From Flavobacterium sp. N3904 (GTDB lineage Bacteria > Bacteroidota > Bacteroidia > Flavobacteriales > Flavobacteriaceae), in NCBI RefSeq assembly GCF_025947305.1, contig NZ_CP110009.1, forward strand, positions 558,001 to 622,000: DNA of 64,000 bases. Reading direction: 5' to 3'. The notes under the pieces are model-generated. The model was not told where the DNA came from. It saw nothing but the letters and a program-made list of their open reading frames with translations, and did no database searches. Shown piece by piece: positions 53,641 through 63,284 of the stretch. The position numbers and the translations under genes were made by a program. The number at the start of each line of letters is the position of its first letter. Within the stretch, counting starts at the first letter, position 1.

Positions 53641-54519
53641 TTATGAAGCTTGTCTTATAATATCCAGGGAGATCCTTATGAGAGACTCAGTGGTCGGTTG
53701 TCCATCATTATATTCAATTAAATTAGACACATCAACATTCGACCTAATTCTTTCATGATTCTTTACATAAAATGTTTTAGTAGAACCATTAATCCCTAAA
53801 ACAAAAGTGATTTCATCATACTCTCCTTTATTTAAAAAAGGAATCTTTTCATTTGACGAGGAAAATGTATCAAAAGGTTCTAACAAAATATTCTTAACAT
53901 TTTGCCCTTCAGCCATGTCATTATTCAGTTTAAAAACTCTTTCTTCCCTTCCCAACAATGCATCATTTTCAACTAATTTAAACTCTTTAAGCTTTCCAAA
54001 TTCAAGATAATTTTGAATAAAATATCTCGGCGGAGCTTGTCTTAAATCAAGCACATAATTTGAAATTCCTTTAGTTCTCATAAAATTATTAAAGGCATTT
54101 TCAAATATAGATTTTACTCCATGATTTTCTTTCTTTTCAACAATCAAAAATCCGGATTTTGAATTTTTAGGAACATGAATTAAATAGAAAAATTCTTTAG
54201 AAAACAAATCCTTTTCTTCAATATTAAATTTTAATTGATTTGTCTTTCTATCTTTAATTTTACCTTTTTCTCCCGTATAAGAGGAATCAAAATATCCAGA
54301 AATATTTCTATTAATTAAATCTTTCTTTTGACGATCACTAAGAGTAAATGTCCTATATATTCCTTGAGCATCTATATAATCCCTAACATTTTTATGAATA
54401 TATCCACAAAAATCATTCATTGTATCTAACAAGTCTTCTTCTTCATTATAAAAACTTAAAACTTGTTGTTCTTTTGCTTTATTCAAAAGCATAAATCTAT
54501 AAATATTCAAATTTACCAT
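53641..54519 (-). CDS. Unknown protein, lone accessory gene
   Basis: A 292-residue soluble protein with no signal peptide or membrane segment. I do not recognise the family. Features: an N-terminal NLNIYRFMLLNKAKEQQVLSFY, a Lys-rich middle with KFNIEEKDLFSKEFFYLIHVPKNSKSGFLIVEKKENHGVKSIFENAFNNFM, and a C-terminal beta-like stretch EITFVLGINGSTKTFYVKN. It lies alone between repeat copy E and the small-RNA unit, in AT-rich DNA. Position and composition suggest an accessory gene, possibly phage-defence related, but nothing in the sequence shows a catalytic motif. The defence idea is only a guess. Confidence 0.75.
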   Translation of the reverse strand: MVNLNIYRFMLLNKAKEQQVLSFYNEEEDLLDTMNDFCGYIHKNVRDYIDAQGIYRTFTLSDRQKKDLINRNISGYFDSSYTGEKGKIKDRKTNQLKFNIEEKDLFSKEFFYLIHVPKNSKSGFLIVEKKENHGVKSIFENAFNNFMRTKGISNYVLDLRQAPPRYFIQNYLEFGKLKEFKLVENDALLGREERVFKLNNDMAEGQNVKNILLEPFDTFSSSNEKIPFLNKGEYDEITFVLGINGSTKTFYVKNHERIRSNVDVSNLIEYNDGQPTTESLIRISLDIIRQAS

Positions 54520-54633
54520 ACCTTTTCTTATTTAAATTATTAAATTGATTTTGTTAATAATTCCCACAACCCTTATAAAACAAAGAATTGAAAAAAAGTT
54601 TATCAACATTTTAAATTCTGTGAATAATTTAAC
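54520..54633. other. AT-rich intergenic stretch upstream of the small-RNA unit
   Basis: The first part of the 361-base gap before nrdA. I see very AT-rich sequence and no gene or strong hairpin until the promoter at 54634. Confidence 0.5.
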
Positions 54634-54663
54634 TTTGAAAAATGATATTTTTTTATACATTTG
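54634..54663 (+). promoter_or_regulatory. Strong promoter of the candidate small RNA
   Basis: TTTG (54634-54637) - N18 - TACATTTG (54656-54663) is an exact match to the Bacteroidota consensus on the plus strand. No plus-strand protein gene follows for about 5 kb. Confidence 0.8.
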
Positions 54664-54668
54664 AAGTA

Positions 54669-54786
54669 TAAAATAAGCAGGTGAGGTAACCTCATCATCT
54701 TAATATAACTTAATTTAAAAAAGCTTCCTACGGCATTATTATTAAGTTTTCAAAGTTAGGGGTATCACAGATATCCCTTTTTTTAT
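54669..54786 (+). ncRNA. Candidate small RNA, about 115 nt
   Basis: A consensus promoter (54634-54663) and an intrinsic terminator (54757-54786) bracket a stretch with no ORF. Inside are a TGAGG-TAA-CCTCA hairpin (54682-54694) and an AACTTAAT/ATTAAGTT pairing across the middle. The 3' end is the GGGGTATC-ACA-GATATCCC stem with T7. Length and setting are compatible with a 6S-Flavo or Flavo-1 type RNA, but I cannot confirm membership. It could instead be a new RNA. It lies downstream of nrdA and antisense to it in direction. Confidence 0.65.
54757..54786 (+). terminator. Small-RNA intrinsic terminator
   Basis: GGGGTATC pairs with GATATCCC around ACA (one G-U), followed by T7, on the plus strand. 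Confidence 0.85.
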
Positions 54787-54835
54787 GTCATTATTTTTTT
54801 TCTTTACCTCAGCATGTATTTTAAGGTTAAATATA

Positions 54836-54870
54836 TTTAAAAGGCTTCAACTTAATTGAAGCCTTTTTTA
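54836..54870. terminator. nrdA-side terminator
   Basis: AAAAGGCTTCAA pairs with TTGAAGCCTTTT around CTTAA, with A/T runs on both sides. It lies just after the nrdA stop on the minus strand. Confidence 0.85.
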
Positions 54871-54880
54871 TTTTATGAAT

Positions 54881-57262
54881 TTACGACCCACACATTTCGC
54901 AATCTTCAGGATCTGCGGCTTGTGCTTTTAGCAACATAGCTTTGAAATCCTCAACATCTATTGCTTCTGTCACCGGAATTTCTTCTTGTTTTTTATCGTT
55001 GTTTAATGTGAACTTAATTGCATCGACTGCCGCTTTTGTCCTCAAATAATACATTCCTGTTTTTAAACCTGATTGCCAAGCATAGAAATGCATCGATGTT
55101 AATTTTGAATAATTGGCATCTTGCATAAACAAGTTTAATGATTGTGACTGATCTACAAAATAACCTCTTTGACGAGACATATCGATAATGTCTTTCATAG
55201 ACATTTCCCAAACGGTTTTGTACAATTCTTTCAAATCTTGCGGAATGATATCAATGTTTTGAACCGATCCGTTGTGACGCATGATTTCTTGTTTCAGGTC
55301 GTCATTCCACAATCCTAATTTCACTAAATCGTGCAATAAATGTTTGTTCACCACAATAAATTCACCAGACAATACACGTCTTGTGTAGATATTTGAAGTA
55401 TAAGGTTCGAATGCTTCGTTGTTACCCAAAATTTGAGAAGTCGAAGCGGTTGGCATTGGCGCAACCAACAATGAGTTACGAACACCGTTTTTCACTACTT
55501 CTTTTCTAAGTGAAGCCCAGTCCCATCTTCCTGATAATTCTTCGTCTTTCATTCCCCACAAATTGTGTTGAAATTCTCCGTTTGACATTGGAGATCCTTT
55601 GAAAGTAGAGTAAGGACCTTCTTCGATTGCCATTTCCATAGAAGCTGTACAAGCTGCAAAGTAAAGGGTTTCGAATATTTCCTGATTTAATGTTTTAGCT
55701 TCATCACTTGTAAAAGGCAAACGCAACATAATAAAAGCATCAGCAAGTCCTTGTACCCCAAGACCAATTGGTCTGTGACGCATATTGGAATTTTCGGCTT
55801 CTTTTACAGGATAATAGTTTCTGTCGATTACTCTGTTTAAGTTACGAGTTACACGTTTGGTCACATCGTACAACAATTGATGATTGAATTTTCCGTTATC
55901 AACGAACATTGGCAACGAAATAGAAGCCAAATTACAAACTGCCACCTCATCACTTGACGTGAATTCCATAATCTCGGTGCACAAATTCGAAGAACGAATC
56001 GTACCTAGATTTTTTTGGTTTGATTTTCTGTTGGCTGCATCTTTGTACAACATATAAGGAGTTCCGGTCTCAATTTGTGACTCTAGGATTTTCTCCCACA
56101 ATTCACGTGCTTTGATGGTTTTTCTACCTTTTCCTCTAAATTCATAATCCGTATATAAAGCTTCGAATTCTTCTCCGTACACATCATACAAACCTGGACA
56201 TTCGTTAGGACACATCAAAGTCCAAGTCGAATCTTCCTGTACACGTTTCATGAATAAATCTGAAGTCCACATCGCAAAGAATAAATCTCTGGCTCGCATT
56301 TCTTCTTTACCGGTATTCTTTTTCAAGTCTAAGAAATCAAAGATATCAGCATGCCAAGTTTCGATATAGATAGCAAAGCTTCCTTTTCGTTTTCCACCAC
56401 CTTGATCTACATAACGAGCGGTATCATTAAACACTCTCAACATTGGTACAATTCCGTTTGAAGTACCATTTGTACCACGAATATAAGACCCAGTTGCACG
56501 AACATTATGAATAGAAAGTCCAACTCCACCAGCTGATTGCGAGATTTTTGCCGTTTGTTTTAAAGTATCGTAAATACCATCAATACTGTCATCCTGCATT
56601 GCCAAAAGAAAACAAGATGACATTTGAGGTTTTGGCGTACCTGCGTTGAATAAAGTTGGTGTTGCATGGGTAAAGAACTTTTTGGACATTAAGTCGTAAG
56701 TCTCCAATACCGACTCTAAATCTCCAAGGTGTATCCCAACAGAAACACGCATCAGCATGTGTTGTGGACGCTCTACGATTTTTCCGTTTATTTTTAATAA
56801 ATACGAGCGTTCTAGTGTTTTAAAACCAAAATAATCGTAATTAAAATCTCTATTATAAATGATATGTGAATCCAAAAATTCAGCATTTTCCATAATCACT
56901 TTATGAACCTCTTCGGCCAATAAAGGTGAATCTTGATTGGTTCTTGGATTGATGTAATGAAACATTTCATTCATCGTTTCCGAGAATGATTTTTTGGTGT
57001 TTGAATGTAGATTTGAAATGGCAATACGAGCAGCCAATTGTGCATAATCCGGATGAGCGATGGTCATAGAAGCAGCAGTTTCAGCAGCAAGATTATCAAG
57101 TTCTGATGTAGAAACCCCATCGTACAACCCTTCAATAACTCGCATAGCAACTTTAACCGGGTCTACCAATTCGTTCAAGCCGTAACATAATTTTTTGATT
57201 CTCTCCGTAATTTTATCAAACATTACAGGTTCCTTGTGGCCGTCTCTTTTTACTACAAACAT
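54881..57262 (-). CDS. nrdA: Ribonucleoside-diphosphate reductase, alpha subunit (class Ia)
   Basis: The large catalytic subunit makes deoxyribonucleotides. An ATP-cone (about 1-90, [18 protein letters not shown]) is present, so dATP control is expected. Active-site residues are visible: the redox Cys217 (MSSCFLL), the radical-site Cys428 with Asn426 and Glu430 in RSSNLCTEI, and a C-terminal CEMCGS pair that re-reduces the site. Length 793 is typical. It follows nrdB on the same strand with a 284-bp spacer, so the subunits may be transcribed from separate promoters. Confidence 0.98.
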   Translation of the reverse strand: MFVVKRDGHKEPVMFDKITERIKKLCYGLNELVDPVKVAMRVIEGLYDGVSTSELDNLAAETAASMTIAHPDYAQLAARIAISNLHSNTKKSFSETMNEMFHYINPRTNQDSPLLAEEVHKVIMENAEFLDSHIIYNRDFNYDYFGFKTLERSYLLKINGKIVERPQHMLMRVSVGIHLGDLESVLETYDLMSKKFFTHATPTLFNAGTPKPQMSSCFLLAMQDDSIDGIYDTLKQTAKISQSAGGVGLSIHNVRATGSYIRGTNGTSNGIVPMLRVFNDTARYVDQGGGKRKGSFAIYIETWHADIFDFLDLKKNTGKEEMRARDLFFAMWTSDLFMKRVQEDSTWTLMCPNECPGLYDVYGEEFEALYTDYEFRGKGRKTIKARELWEKILESQIETGTPYMLYKDAANRKSNQKNLGTIRSSNLCTEIMEFTSSDEVAVCNLASISLPMFVDNGKFNHQLLYDVTKRVTRNLNRVIDRNYYPVKEAENSNMRHRPIGLGVQGLADAFIMLRLPFTSDEAKTLNQEIFETLYFAACTASMEMAIEEGPYSTFKGSPMSNGEFQHNLWGMKDEELSGRWDWASLRKEVVKNGVRNSLLVAPMPTASTSQILGNNEAFEPYTSNIYTRRVLSGEFIVVNKHLLHDLVKLGLWNDDLKQEIMRHNGSVQNIDIIPQDLKELYKTVWEMSMKDIIDMSRQRGYFVDQSQSLNLFMQDANYSKLTSMHFYAWQSGLKTGMYYLRTKAAVDAIKFTLNNDKKQEEIPVTEAIDVEDFKAMLLKAQAADPEDCEMCGS

Positions 57263-57546
57263 ACTTTTATCTATTTTTTAATTAATGAATTGTGACTTAC
57301 GAACAGTAGGAATTCATAATTCATTTTTTTACTCATTGTCAATCCATAAACCATTTCGATATTTTGTTTCATCGCATAAAATGAAATGAAACAAAACGCC
57401 GTCATTTGACCTGAAATAATCAGGCTGAATTAACTTAGTTCTTAGATTTGGGGAATCTTAAAAAAACCTCTTAATTATAATTATTTTTATTATTTTTTTA
57501 GTGCGATCAAATACTATAGAAAATATTTGAAATTCAAAACCACTTT
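57263..57546. other. nrdB-nrdA intergenic region with two inverted repeats
   Basis: Two stems are present: TTTTGTTTCAT (57362-57372) with ATGAAACAAAA (57386-57396), and CCTGA/TCAGG (57410-57424). Neither has a strong T-run on the minus strand. They could be leader structures of nrdA or partial terminators of nrdB. No NrdR box was recognised. Confidence 0.5.
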
Positions 57547-58524
57547 CTAAAAATCAGCGTCGAAGCTAATTTTTTGGGAATCACCTTCGGTAACTTTAAC
57601 CCCTGATTTTTGATATTCGGCAACTTTTTTCTCAAAGAAATTAGTTTTTCCTTGAAGTGAAATCATGTCCATGAAATCAAATGGATTGGTAACATTATAT
57701 TCTCTATCACAACCCAATTCTACCAATAATCTATCGGCAACAAATTCTAAGTATTGAGTCATTAAACCTGCATTCATTCCTATCAAACTCACGGGAAGTG
57801 ATTCGGTAATAAATTCTCTTTCGATATTCAAAGCATCAACGATAATGCCTCTTATTCTTTCTTTTGGTACTTTATTAATCAAATGGTGATTGTGTAAATG
57901 CACAGCAAAATCACAGTGAACTCCTTCATCACGAGAAATCAACTCATTAGAAAAAGTCAAACCTGGCATCAATCCACGTTTTTTCAACCAGTAAATAGAA
58001 CAAAATGCACCTGAGAAAAATATTCCTTCTACCGCTGCAAAAGCAATTAGCCTTTCGGCAAAAGAATCGGATTCAATCCATTTCAAAGCCCAGTCTGCTT
58101 TTTTTCTAATAGCTGGAAAAACATCTAATGCATTAAACAAATCTGATTTTTCGTTTTCGTCCTTAACATATGTATCGATCAAAAGCGAATACGTTTCGCT
58201 ATGAATGTTTTCCATCATGATTTGGAAACCATAGAAAAATTTTGCTTCGGCATATTGCACTTCATTCACAAAATTTTCGGCTAAATTTTCATTTACAATC
58301 CCATCCGAAGCCGCAAAAAAAGCAAGAATGTGTTTTATAAAGTAACGCTCATCATCATTTAACTTATTATTCCAGTCATTCAAATCTTGCGACAAATCAA
58401 TTTCTTCAGCAGTCCAAAAACTAGCTTCCATCATTTTATATCTTTCCCAAATATCATGATGCTTGATTGGAAAAATCACGAAACGATTTTTGTTTTCTTG
58501 TAAAATTGGTTCTAGTTGAGACAT
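57547..58524 (-). CDS. nrdB: Ribonucleoside-diphosphate reductase, beta subunit (class Ia)
   Basis: The small subunit houses the di-iron tyrosyl radical. Ligand motifs are [43 protein letters not shown] (Glu105, His108, radical Tyr112) and [15 protein letters not shown]. The C-terminal tail ISFDADF docks on NrdA. Motifs such as [12 protein letters not shown] resemble the eukaryotic-type R2 proteins common in Bacteroidota. The 325-residue length fits. The 261-bp gap to the upstream DUF3109 gene shows nothing beyond AT-rich DNA. Confidence 0.98.
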   Translation of the reverse strand: MSQLEPILQENKNRFVIFPIKHHDIWERYKMMEASFWTAEEIDLSQDLNDWNNKLNDDERYFIKHILAFFAASDGIVNENLAENFVNEVQYAEAKFFYGFQIMMENIHSETYSLLIDTYVKDENEKSDLFNALDVFPAIRKKADWALKWIESDSFAERLIAFAAVEGIFFSGAFCSIYWLKKRGLMPGLTFSNELISRDEGVHCDFAVHLHNHHLINKVPKERIRGIIVDALNIEREFITESLPVSLIGMNAGLMTQYLEFVADRLLVELGCDREYNVTNPFDFMDMISLQGKTNFFEKKVAEYQKSGVKVTEGDSQKISFDADF

Positions 58525-58785
58525 TGGATTTTTGTTGTTTATTTTGATTTTTTATACTGAAAATAGGTGCGAAAAGCGAATTACAAAGATTGTGAAATAA
58601 TGCGGTTATTAAAAGCCAAACTTATTCACAATACCTCATAGTTTTTAACAAAAAATAAAAATGGGAATATTTTTCATACAAAGAATATTTAATTGATAAT
58701 CAATGCATTAAATACATAATAAAGCGTTAAACGCCTGTAAAATATAGGAATTTAAAAAAATATGAAAGCTGTTTAGTATTCGTTT

Positions 58786-59358
58786 TTACAAACCTTTTTT
58801 TAAGTCTTCGGCCACTTTTTCAAGTTCCAAATACCAATCTTCGCCAAAGCGACGAATAAGGGCTTCTTTGACAAATTTGTATACAGGAACTTCGAGTTCT
58901 TGCCCTAAAGAACAGGCTGCATCACAAATATCCCATTTGTCATAATTGACTGCGGCAAACTCTGTAAAATCTTTAACGCGCACAGGGTACAAATGGCAGG
59001 AGACAGGTTTTTTCCAGTCTATTATTCCTTGGTTATAGGCTTGTTCAATTCCACAAAGAGCAGTTTTTCCATCAAAAATAACATACGCGCAATCTTTGTT
59101 GTCTATAAGTGGAGTCTCCATATCCCCATCCGTTCCATTTATCCAGGTTCCTTGGGCTTCAATAGCTTCAATTCCCTGTTTTCTTAAAAATGGTTTTACT
59201 TTTGGATAAATTTCCTCCAATATTTTTGTTTCTGCCAAAGTCAATGGCGCTCCAGCATCTCCATCGACGCAACAAGCTCCTTTGCAAGCTGACAAATTAC
59301 AAACAAATTCTTTTTCGAGTATATCCTCCGAGACGATGGTTTTTCCTAGTTGAAACAT
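58786..59358 (-). CDS. DUF3109 (YkgJ-like) cysteine-cluster protein
   Basis: The 190-residue product carries the DUF3109 pattern: EKEFVCNLSACKGACCVDGDAGAPLT near the N-terminus, DCAYV and ALCGIEQAY mid-protein, KPVSCHLYPVRV, and KWDICDAACSLGQ. The eight or so conserved cysteines suggest an iron-sulfur or zinc site, but the role is unknown. It precedes nrdB on the same strand at some distance, a neighbourhood that need not mean function. The divergent neighbour is the MarC gene. Confidence 0.9.
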   Translation of the reverse strand: MFQLGKTIVSEDILEKEFVCNLSACKGACCVDGDAGAPLTLAETKILEEIYPKVKPFLRKQGIEAIEAQGTWINGTDGDMETPLIDNKDCAYVIFDGKTALCGIEQAYNQGIIDWKKPVSCHLYPVRVKDFTEFAAVNYDKWDICDAACSLGQELEVPVYKFVKEALIRRFGEDWYLELEKVAEDLKKGL

Positions 59359-59665
59359 TTTGCAAAGGTAACCAAAGATTCAAGAAATAAAAAGCACACT
59401 TGAACATAAGTCCCCAAACGAGACAAATTAACACATTGCAACTATTTTACTTACATAAATTTATGATCTATTTTTGCTACAATACACAAAAAGACCTTGC
59501 CAAGTGATTTCCGATAGTGATCTTTAGTAAATTGGGATATCCAAAGTAGAAACTCAGGATTTTGGTTCTAATGATTTAATACTACAATTCTCAAAATAAA
59601 AAAATAACCGTATTTTTGAATTCCAAAATATTTTCACCTGAACTATTCATAAAAAAAACAATCTT
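59359..59665. other. Divergent intergenic region between DUF3109 and marC-like genes
   Basis: About 307 bases with two plus-strand TATTTTTG boxes, at 59469-59476 and 59611-59618. The latter lies 48 bases ahead of the MarC gene and is the likelier promoter. No repeat or small gene is seen. Confidence 0.5.
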
Positions 59666-60244
59666 ATGATGGATTTTAATTTAAAAGAAATAATAACTGT
59701 GGGCATGGTGCTTTTTGCAGTAATTGATATCGTTGGGTCTATTCCTATAATAGTAGGATTGAGAGCCAAACACGGCCATATCGAATCAGAAAAAGCAGCA
59801 TTAGTGGCAGGATTGATTATGATTTTGTTTTTATTTATTGGAGAGGAATTTTTAAGTCTAATAGGGATTGACGTTCATTCATTTGCAGTAGCAGGATCTT
59901 TTGTGTTATTCTTTTTGGCTCTGGAAATGATTTTAGGAATTCATATTTATAGAGATGAAGAAGCGAGTTCTGCCTCAATTGTTCCATTAGCATTCCCGTT
60001 AATTGCCGGAGCTGGAACTATGACTACATTACTTTCTTTGCGCTCACAATTTCATACTGTAAATATTGTAATTGCAATTATTTTAAACATTATACTAGTG
60101 TATTTAGTCTTAAAATCATCTGGTAAAATCGAAAGAATGCTAGGAAAAAACGGACTTGGCGTGATACGCAAGACATTTGGAGTTGTACTTTTGGCTATTG
60201 CTGTTAAATTATTCGCCGCTAATGTTAAAGATTTGTTTGTCTAA
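59666..60244 (+). CDS. MarC family membrane protein
   Basis: A 192-residue inner-membrane protein with about six hydrophobic segments. MarC signatures are FAVIDIVGSIPIIVGLRAKHG at the start, VAGSFVLFFLALEMILG (about 72-88), and PLAFPLIAGAGTMTTLLSL. It was once thought to be a multidrug resistance protein, but the role is unresolved. A start one codon upstream of MDFNLK (MMDF) is annotated. It is followed 129 bp later by a small membrane protein gene in the same direction. Confidence 0.93.
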   Translation: MMDFNLKEIITVGMVLFAVIDIVGSIPIIVGLRAKHGHIESEKAALVAGLIMILFLFIGEEFLSLIGIDVHSFAVAGSFVLFFLALEMILGIHIYRDEEASSASIVPLAFPLIAGAGTMTTLLSLRSQFHTVNIVIAIILNIILVYLVLKSSGKIERMLGKNGLGVIRKTFGVVLLAIAVKLFAANVKDLFV

Positions 60245-60373
60245 AAAAAAAAATTATAAATTTACCCCCTAATATTTTATGTGCTTAGAATTCCCCGTTT
60301 TTTAAGTTGCCCCTTTTAAATCTAAAATGCATCCTAAAAACTTCTTCAACACAATAAATAAAATTAAAAACCT

Positions 60374-60577
60374 ATGAAAATTTTTACTAACATTTTAGTG
60401 CTTTTGGCAGTAGCGCTACTGATCTTCAACATTACATTAATCGATTTTCAAAATCCATTTAAAGGAGATAGTATAATAGCATTTGTTGGGATAGCAGCCT
60501 CATTTTGTGCAGTATTGATTCTTCTTATTTTTAGAATGTCTAAAAAAATAGTTGAAAAAATGAATGATAACGCATAA
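60374..60577 (+). CDS. Small two-helix membrane protein
   Basis: A 67-residue product with two hydrophobic segments (about 6-24 and 35-53) and a basic end RMSKKIVEKMNDNA. I do not recognise a family. The next gene starts two bases after its stop with GTG, suggesting translational coupling and a joint role, perhaps as a membrane anchor or a small regulator. Confidence 0.8.
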   Translation: MKIFTNILVLLAVALLIFNITLIDFQNPFKGDSIIAFVGIAASFCAVLILLIFRMSKKIVEKMNDNA

Positions 60578-60579
60578 CT

Positions 60580-61188
60580 GTGTTTGATGTTCTCATTATA
60601 GGCGGTGGTGTATCTGGCGTTTCATGTGCTCAAGTACTGGGATCTGCCTTTAGAAAACCATTTGCATCCAATAAAAAAATTGGAATTTTCACCCATCAAA
60701 AAGCTTCTTCACTTCAAGAAGCTGTTTTTTTCAATGCTTACGGCATTACCCCGGGCAAATTAGGTTCAGATTTGCTAATTGAAAGTATTGACCATTTAAA
60801 TAGTACCTATCCTCATATTCTTCAGATTCCTGACGAAAAAGTATTGAAAATAGAAGGTCATTATCCAGATTTTACTGTTATTACAAATAAAAAATTGTAC
60901 CATACGCAAAACATTGTTATTGGAATTGGTTCGGCCAATACTTTTGCCATCGAAGGTTTGATGCAATTTGTAGAACCTCACAAAAAAGCACTACCAGAAA
61001 AAAAAAGAATCCAGCTTAAGAATACCGACCACAAAGTAGCTGATGGTATTTACGTGATAGGAACACTTGCAGGATGGAGAAGCCAATTGTCTATTGCTGC
61101 TGGAAGTGGCGCTGCTGTTGCTACAGATTTACTTACATTATGGAATGATGGTATTCAGACCCATTCTCACGACAGTATTCGAAAATAA
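60580..61188 (+). CDS. FAD-dependent oxidoreductase, thioredoxin-reductase-like
   Basis: A 202-residue protein beginning with the dinucleotide-binding fold VLIIGGGVSGVSCAQVLG (about 4-21). It ends with the second FAD contact GIYVIGTLAGWRSQLSIAAGSGAAVATDLL. It is shorter than thioredoxin reductase (about 320) and lacks the NADPH domain and CxxC, so it is a minimal FAD fold of unknown substrate. The start codon is GTG (60580), two bases after the preceding gene. No ATG in frame would keep the GGG fold. Confidence 0.85.
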   Translation: MFDVLIIGGGVSGVSCAQVLGSAFRKPFASNKKIGIFTHQKASSLQEAVFFNAYGITPGKLGSDLLIESIDHLNSTYPHILQIPDEKVLKIEGHYPDFTVITNKKLYHTQNIVIGIGSANTFAIEGLMQFVEPHKKALPEKKRIQLKNTDHKVADGIYVIGTLAGWRSQLSIAAGSGAAVATDLLTLWNDGIQTHSHDSIRK

Positions 61189-61229
61189 ATTTTCAAAAGA
61201 AGAGTATTATAAAATATTTCTTTGAAGAT

Positions 61230-62813
61230 TTAAAGTTTTGTATTTTGTTTCAACACCGCTTTTATCATAGCATCTTCCTTTAAAACCATTTCATAATAAT
61301 ATTTGTCGCCAAACAATTGGCGTGCAAATTCGGCATTTACAAATCTTTTTACCAAAGCTTTATTTTTACTGAGATTGACATCCAAACCATTTTGAGAAAG
61401 ATATTTCTGAAAAGCATTAAAATACATATCTGTTGTATTAATTTTTGCAGAAAATTGCTCGAAAGAATCATTTGAAAACAGGTTTCTGTTTTTGTCTAAT
61501 TCCTCAAATACAAAATGTCCCACAATCCCCGACTGCAACAAATACGATAAGTTTTCGGCTCCATGTTCTTCTTCTAGAGGAACGAAAACATCAGGCACTA
61601 TTCCGCCACCGCCATAAACAATTTTGCCTTTTTTAGTTTTGAATTTTAAGGAATCCACTACTTTTATACTGTCTTTTTTGTATAATTCTCCATTCAAAAA
61701 ACGAGAATCAGATTCTTTATAATAATCTTCATTTCCTTTTGTATAAGGCTTTTGAATAGAACGTCCAGTTGGAGTATAATACCTAGCAATTGTCAATCGA
61801 ACAGCTGAACCGTCTTTAAAATCCATTTCGCGTTGCACCAATCCTTTTCCAAAAGAACGTCTTCCAACAATAGTTCCCCTGTCATTATCTTGTATGGCTC
61901 CCGCCAAAATCTCACTGGCAGACGCACTATTCTCATTTATTAAAACAAAAACTCTTCCGTTTTCAAAAGTACCCTGTTGCGTGGCAAATGTTTTTTCGAC
62001 AACATTTTTTTTGCTTTTGGTAAAAACGATTAATTCCTTATCTTTCAAAAACTCATCCGCAATAGCAATAGCTTCTTCCATATAACCTCCTCCATTATCG
62101 CGAACATCTATGACTAGAGTTTTCATTCCCTGCTTTTGCAAACTTGCCAATCCCGTTTTAAATTCATCAAAAGTTGTTTCGGCAAAACGGTTTATTTTAA
62201 TAAATCCTGTAGTTTGATCTAAAAGTAGCGCAACATCTACACTTTTTAAAGGAATAATATCGCGTTGAATCGTTATTTTAATTTTTTTGTGCTCAGATTT
62301 TCTGTAAACCGTCAGTTCAATTTGAGAACCTGCTTCTCCTTTTAATGTGGCATACAAACTGTCATTTGGTAATTTTCGCCCAAACAATTTAACTTTATCT
62401 GCATACAAAATTCGATCTCCAGCTTTGATTCCCGCTTTGGCAGAAGGTCCATTTTTTACTGGATTAATCACTGCCACGGAATCGTTGTACATATAAAAAT
62501 TGATTCCAATACCAACAAAATCACCTTTCATGGTTTCAGCAATTTCGGCTTGCTCACTTGGCGGTATGTATATCGAGTGTGGATCCAATTGCGCCAAAAT
62601 TTTATCTACCGTAAGATTAACAATGGAATCTGTATTTATATCATCTACGTACTCATTATCAATAAAATCAATTAGTTTGTTTAGTTTTTCTTTAGCATAT
62701 CTTTTATCCAAAAAGCGACTCGTTTCGGGAGTATTTGACACACTGCCAATAAAAATTCCTAGCGCAAATATTGCTCCGATGAGAATTGGTAAATATTTGG
62801 GATTGAATTTCAT
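61230..62813 (-). CDS. S41 family C-terminal processing peptidase
   Basis: A 527-residue envelope protease with one N-terminal membrane segment (about 8-27). A PDZ domain (about 95-185, FVGIGINFYMYNDSVAVINPVKNGPSAKAGIKAGDRIL) precedes the catalytic core with DVRDNGGG, ENSASASEI (nucleophile Ser within 296-300) and SFGKGLVQ (Lys323). CTP-type proteases process C-termini of exported proteins. It follows the dCMP deaminase gene by 36 bp and ends the HupE-deaminase-protease operon. Confidence 0.95.
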   Translation of the reverse strand: MKFNPKYLPILIGAIFALGIFIGSVSNTPETSRFLDKRYAKEKLNKLIDFIDNEYVDDINTDSIVNLTVDKILAQLDPHSIYIPPSEQAEIAETMKGDFVGIGINFYMYNDSVAVINPVKNGPSAKAGIKAGDRILYADKVKLFGRKLPNDSLYATLKGEAGSQIELTVYRKSEHKKIKITIQRDIIPLKSVDVALLLDQTTGFIKINRFAETTFDEFKTGLASLQKQGMKTLVIDVRDNGGGYMEEAIAIADEFLKDKELIVFTKSKKNVVEKTFATQQGTFENGRVFVLINENSASASEILAGAIQDNDRGTIVGRRSFGKGLVQREMDFKDGSAVRLTIARYYTPTGRSIQKPYTKGNEDYYKESDSRFLNGELYKKDSIKVVDSLKFKTKKGKIVYGGGGIVPDVFVPLEEEHGAENLSYLLQSGIVGHFVFEELDKNRNLFSNDSFEQFSAKINTTDMYFNAFQKYLSQNGLDVNLSKNKALVKRFVNAEFARQLFGDKYYYEMVLKEDAMIKAVLKQNTKL

Positions 62814-62849
62814 TGTTTTTAATGCTAAATAATTTTTAACCGAATTTTT

Positions 62850-63281
62850 TTATTCTTCTAAATCAGGAATATGCTCTACTTCTATTCCTGCTTTTATTAA
62901 AAATTGAACTCCAGAGTCATCACGGTATCCATTATGATACACCACTCTTTTTATACCGGATTGATGAATTAATTTGCTGCATTCTTTGCAAGGTGAAAGC
63001 GTAATATACAAAGTTGCCCCTTCACAAGATTGAGTAGATCGGGCTACTTTTAGAATTGCATTTGCTTCGGCATGCAAAACATCCCATCGCGTTAATCCCT
63101 CTTCATCTTCACAACAATTTTCAAAACCGGATGGCGTACCATTATATCCATCAGAAATAATCATTCTATCCCTAACAATGATGGCACCTACTTGTTTTCT
63201 TTTACAATATGATAACAAACCCCATTCGGTTGCAATTCTCAAATAGGCTTTGTCGTATTTATTTAATTTTTTTTTATCCAT
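62850..63281 (-). CDS. Deoxycytidylate (dCMP) deaminase family protein
   Basis: The 143-residue product has the zinc site LHAEANAI (His and catalytic Glu) and SPCKECSKLI. The nucleotide-binding block IISDGYNGTPSGFENCCE is typical of dCMP deaminases. dCMP deamination gives dUMP for thymidylate synthesis, complementing nrdAB and dgt in the same window. It starts three bases after the HupE/UreJ stop, so it is the middle gene of a tight operon. Confidence 0.94.
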   Translation of the reverse strand: MDKKKLNKYDKAYLRIATEWGLLSYCKRKQVGAIIVRDRMIISDGYNGTPSGFENCCEDEEGLTRWDVLHAEANAILKVARSTQSCEGATLYITLSPCKECSKLIHQSGIKRVVYHNGYRDDSGVQFLIKAGIEVEHIPDLEE

Positions 63282-63284
63282 TTT

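Noticed and set aside
50450..54519. A defined multi-gene defence island formed by dgt, AAA ATPase, antitoxin-like ORF and the unknown protein
   Set aside because: dgt and RDD are common core genes here and no effector or sensor architecture links the genes; only the individual oddities are reported.
57362..57396. Intrinsic terminator after nrdB
   Set aside because: The 11-bp stem is not followed by a convincing T-run on the minus strand, so it is described only as an inverted repeat.
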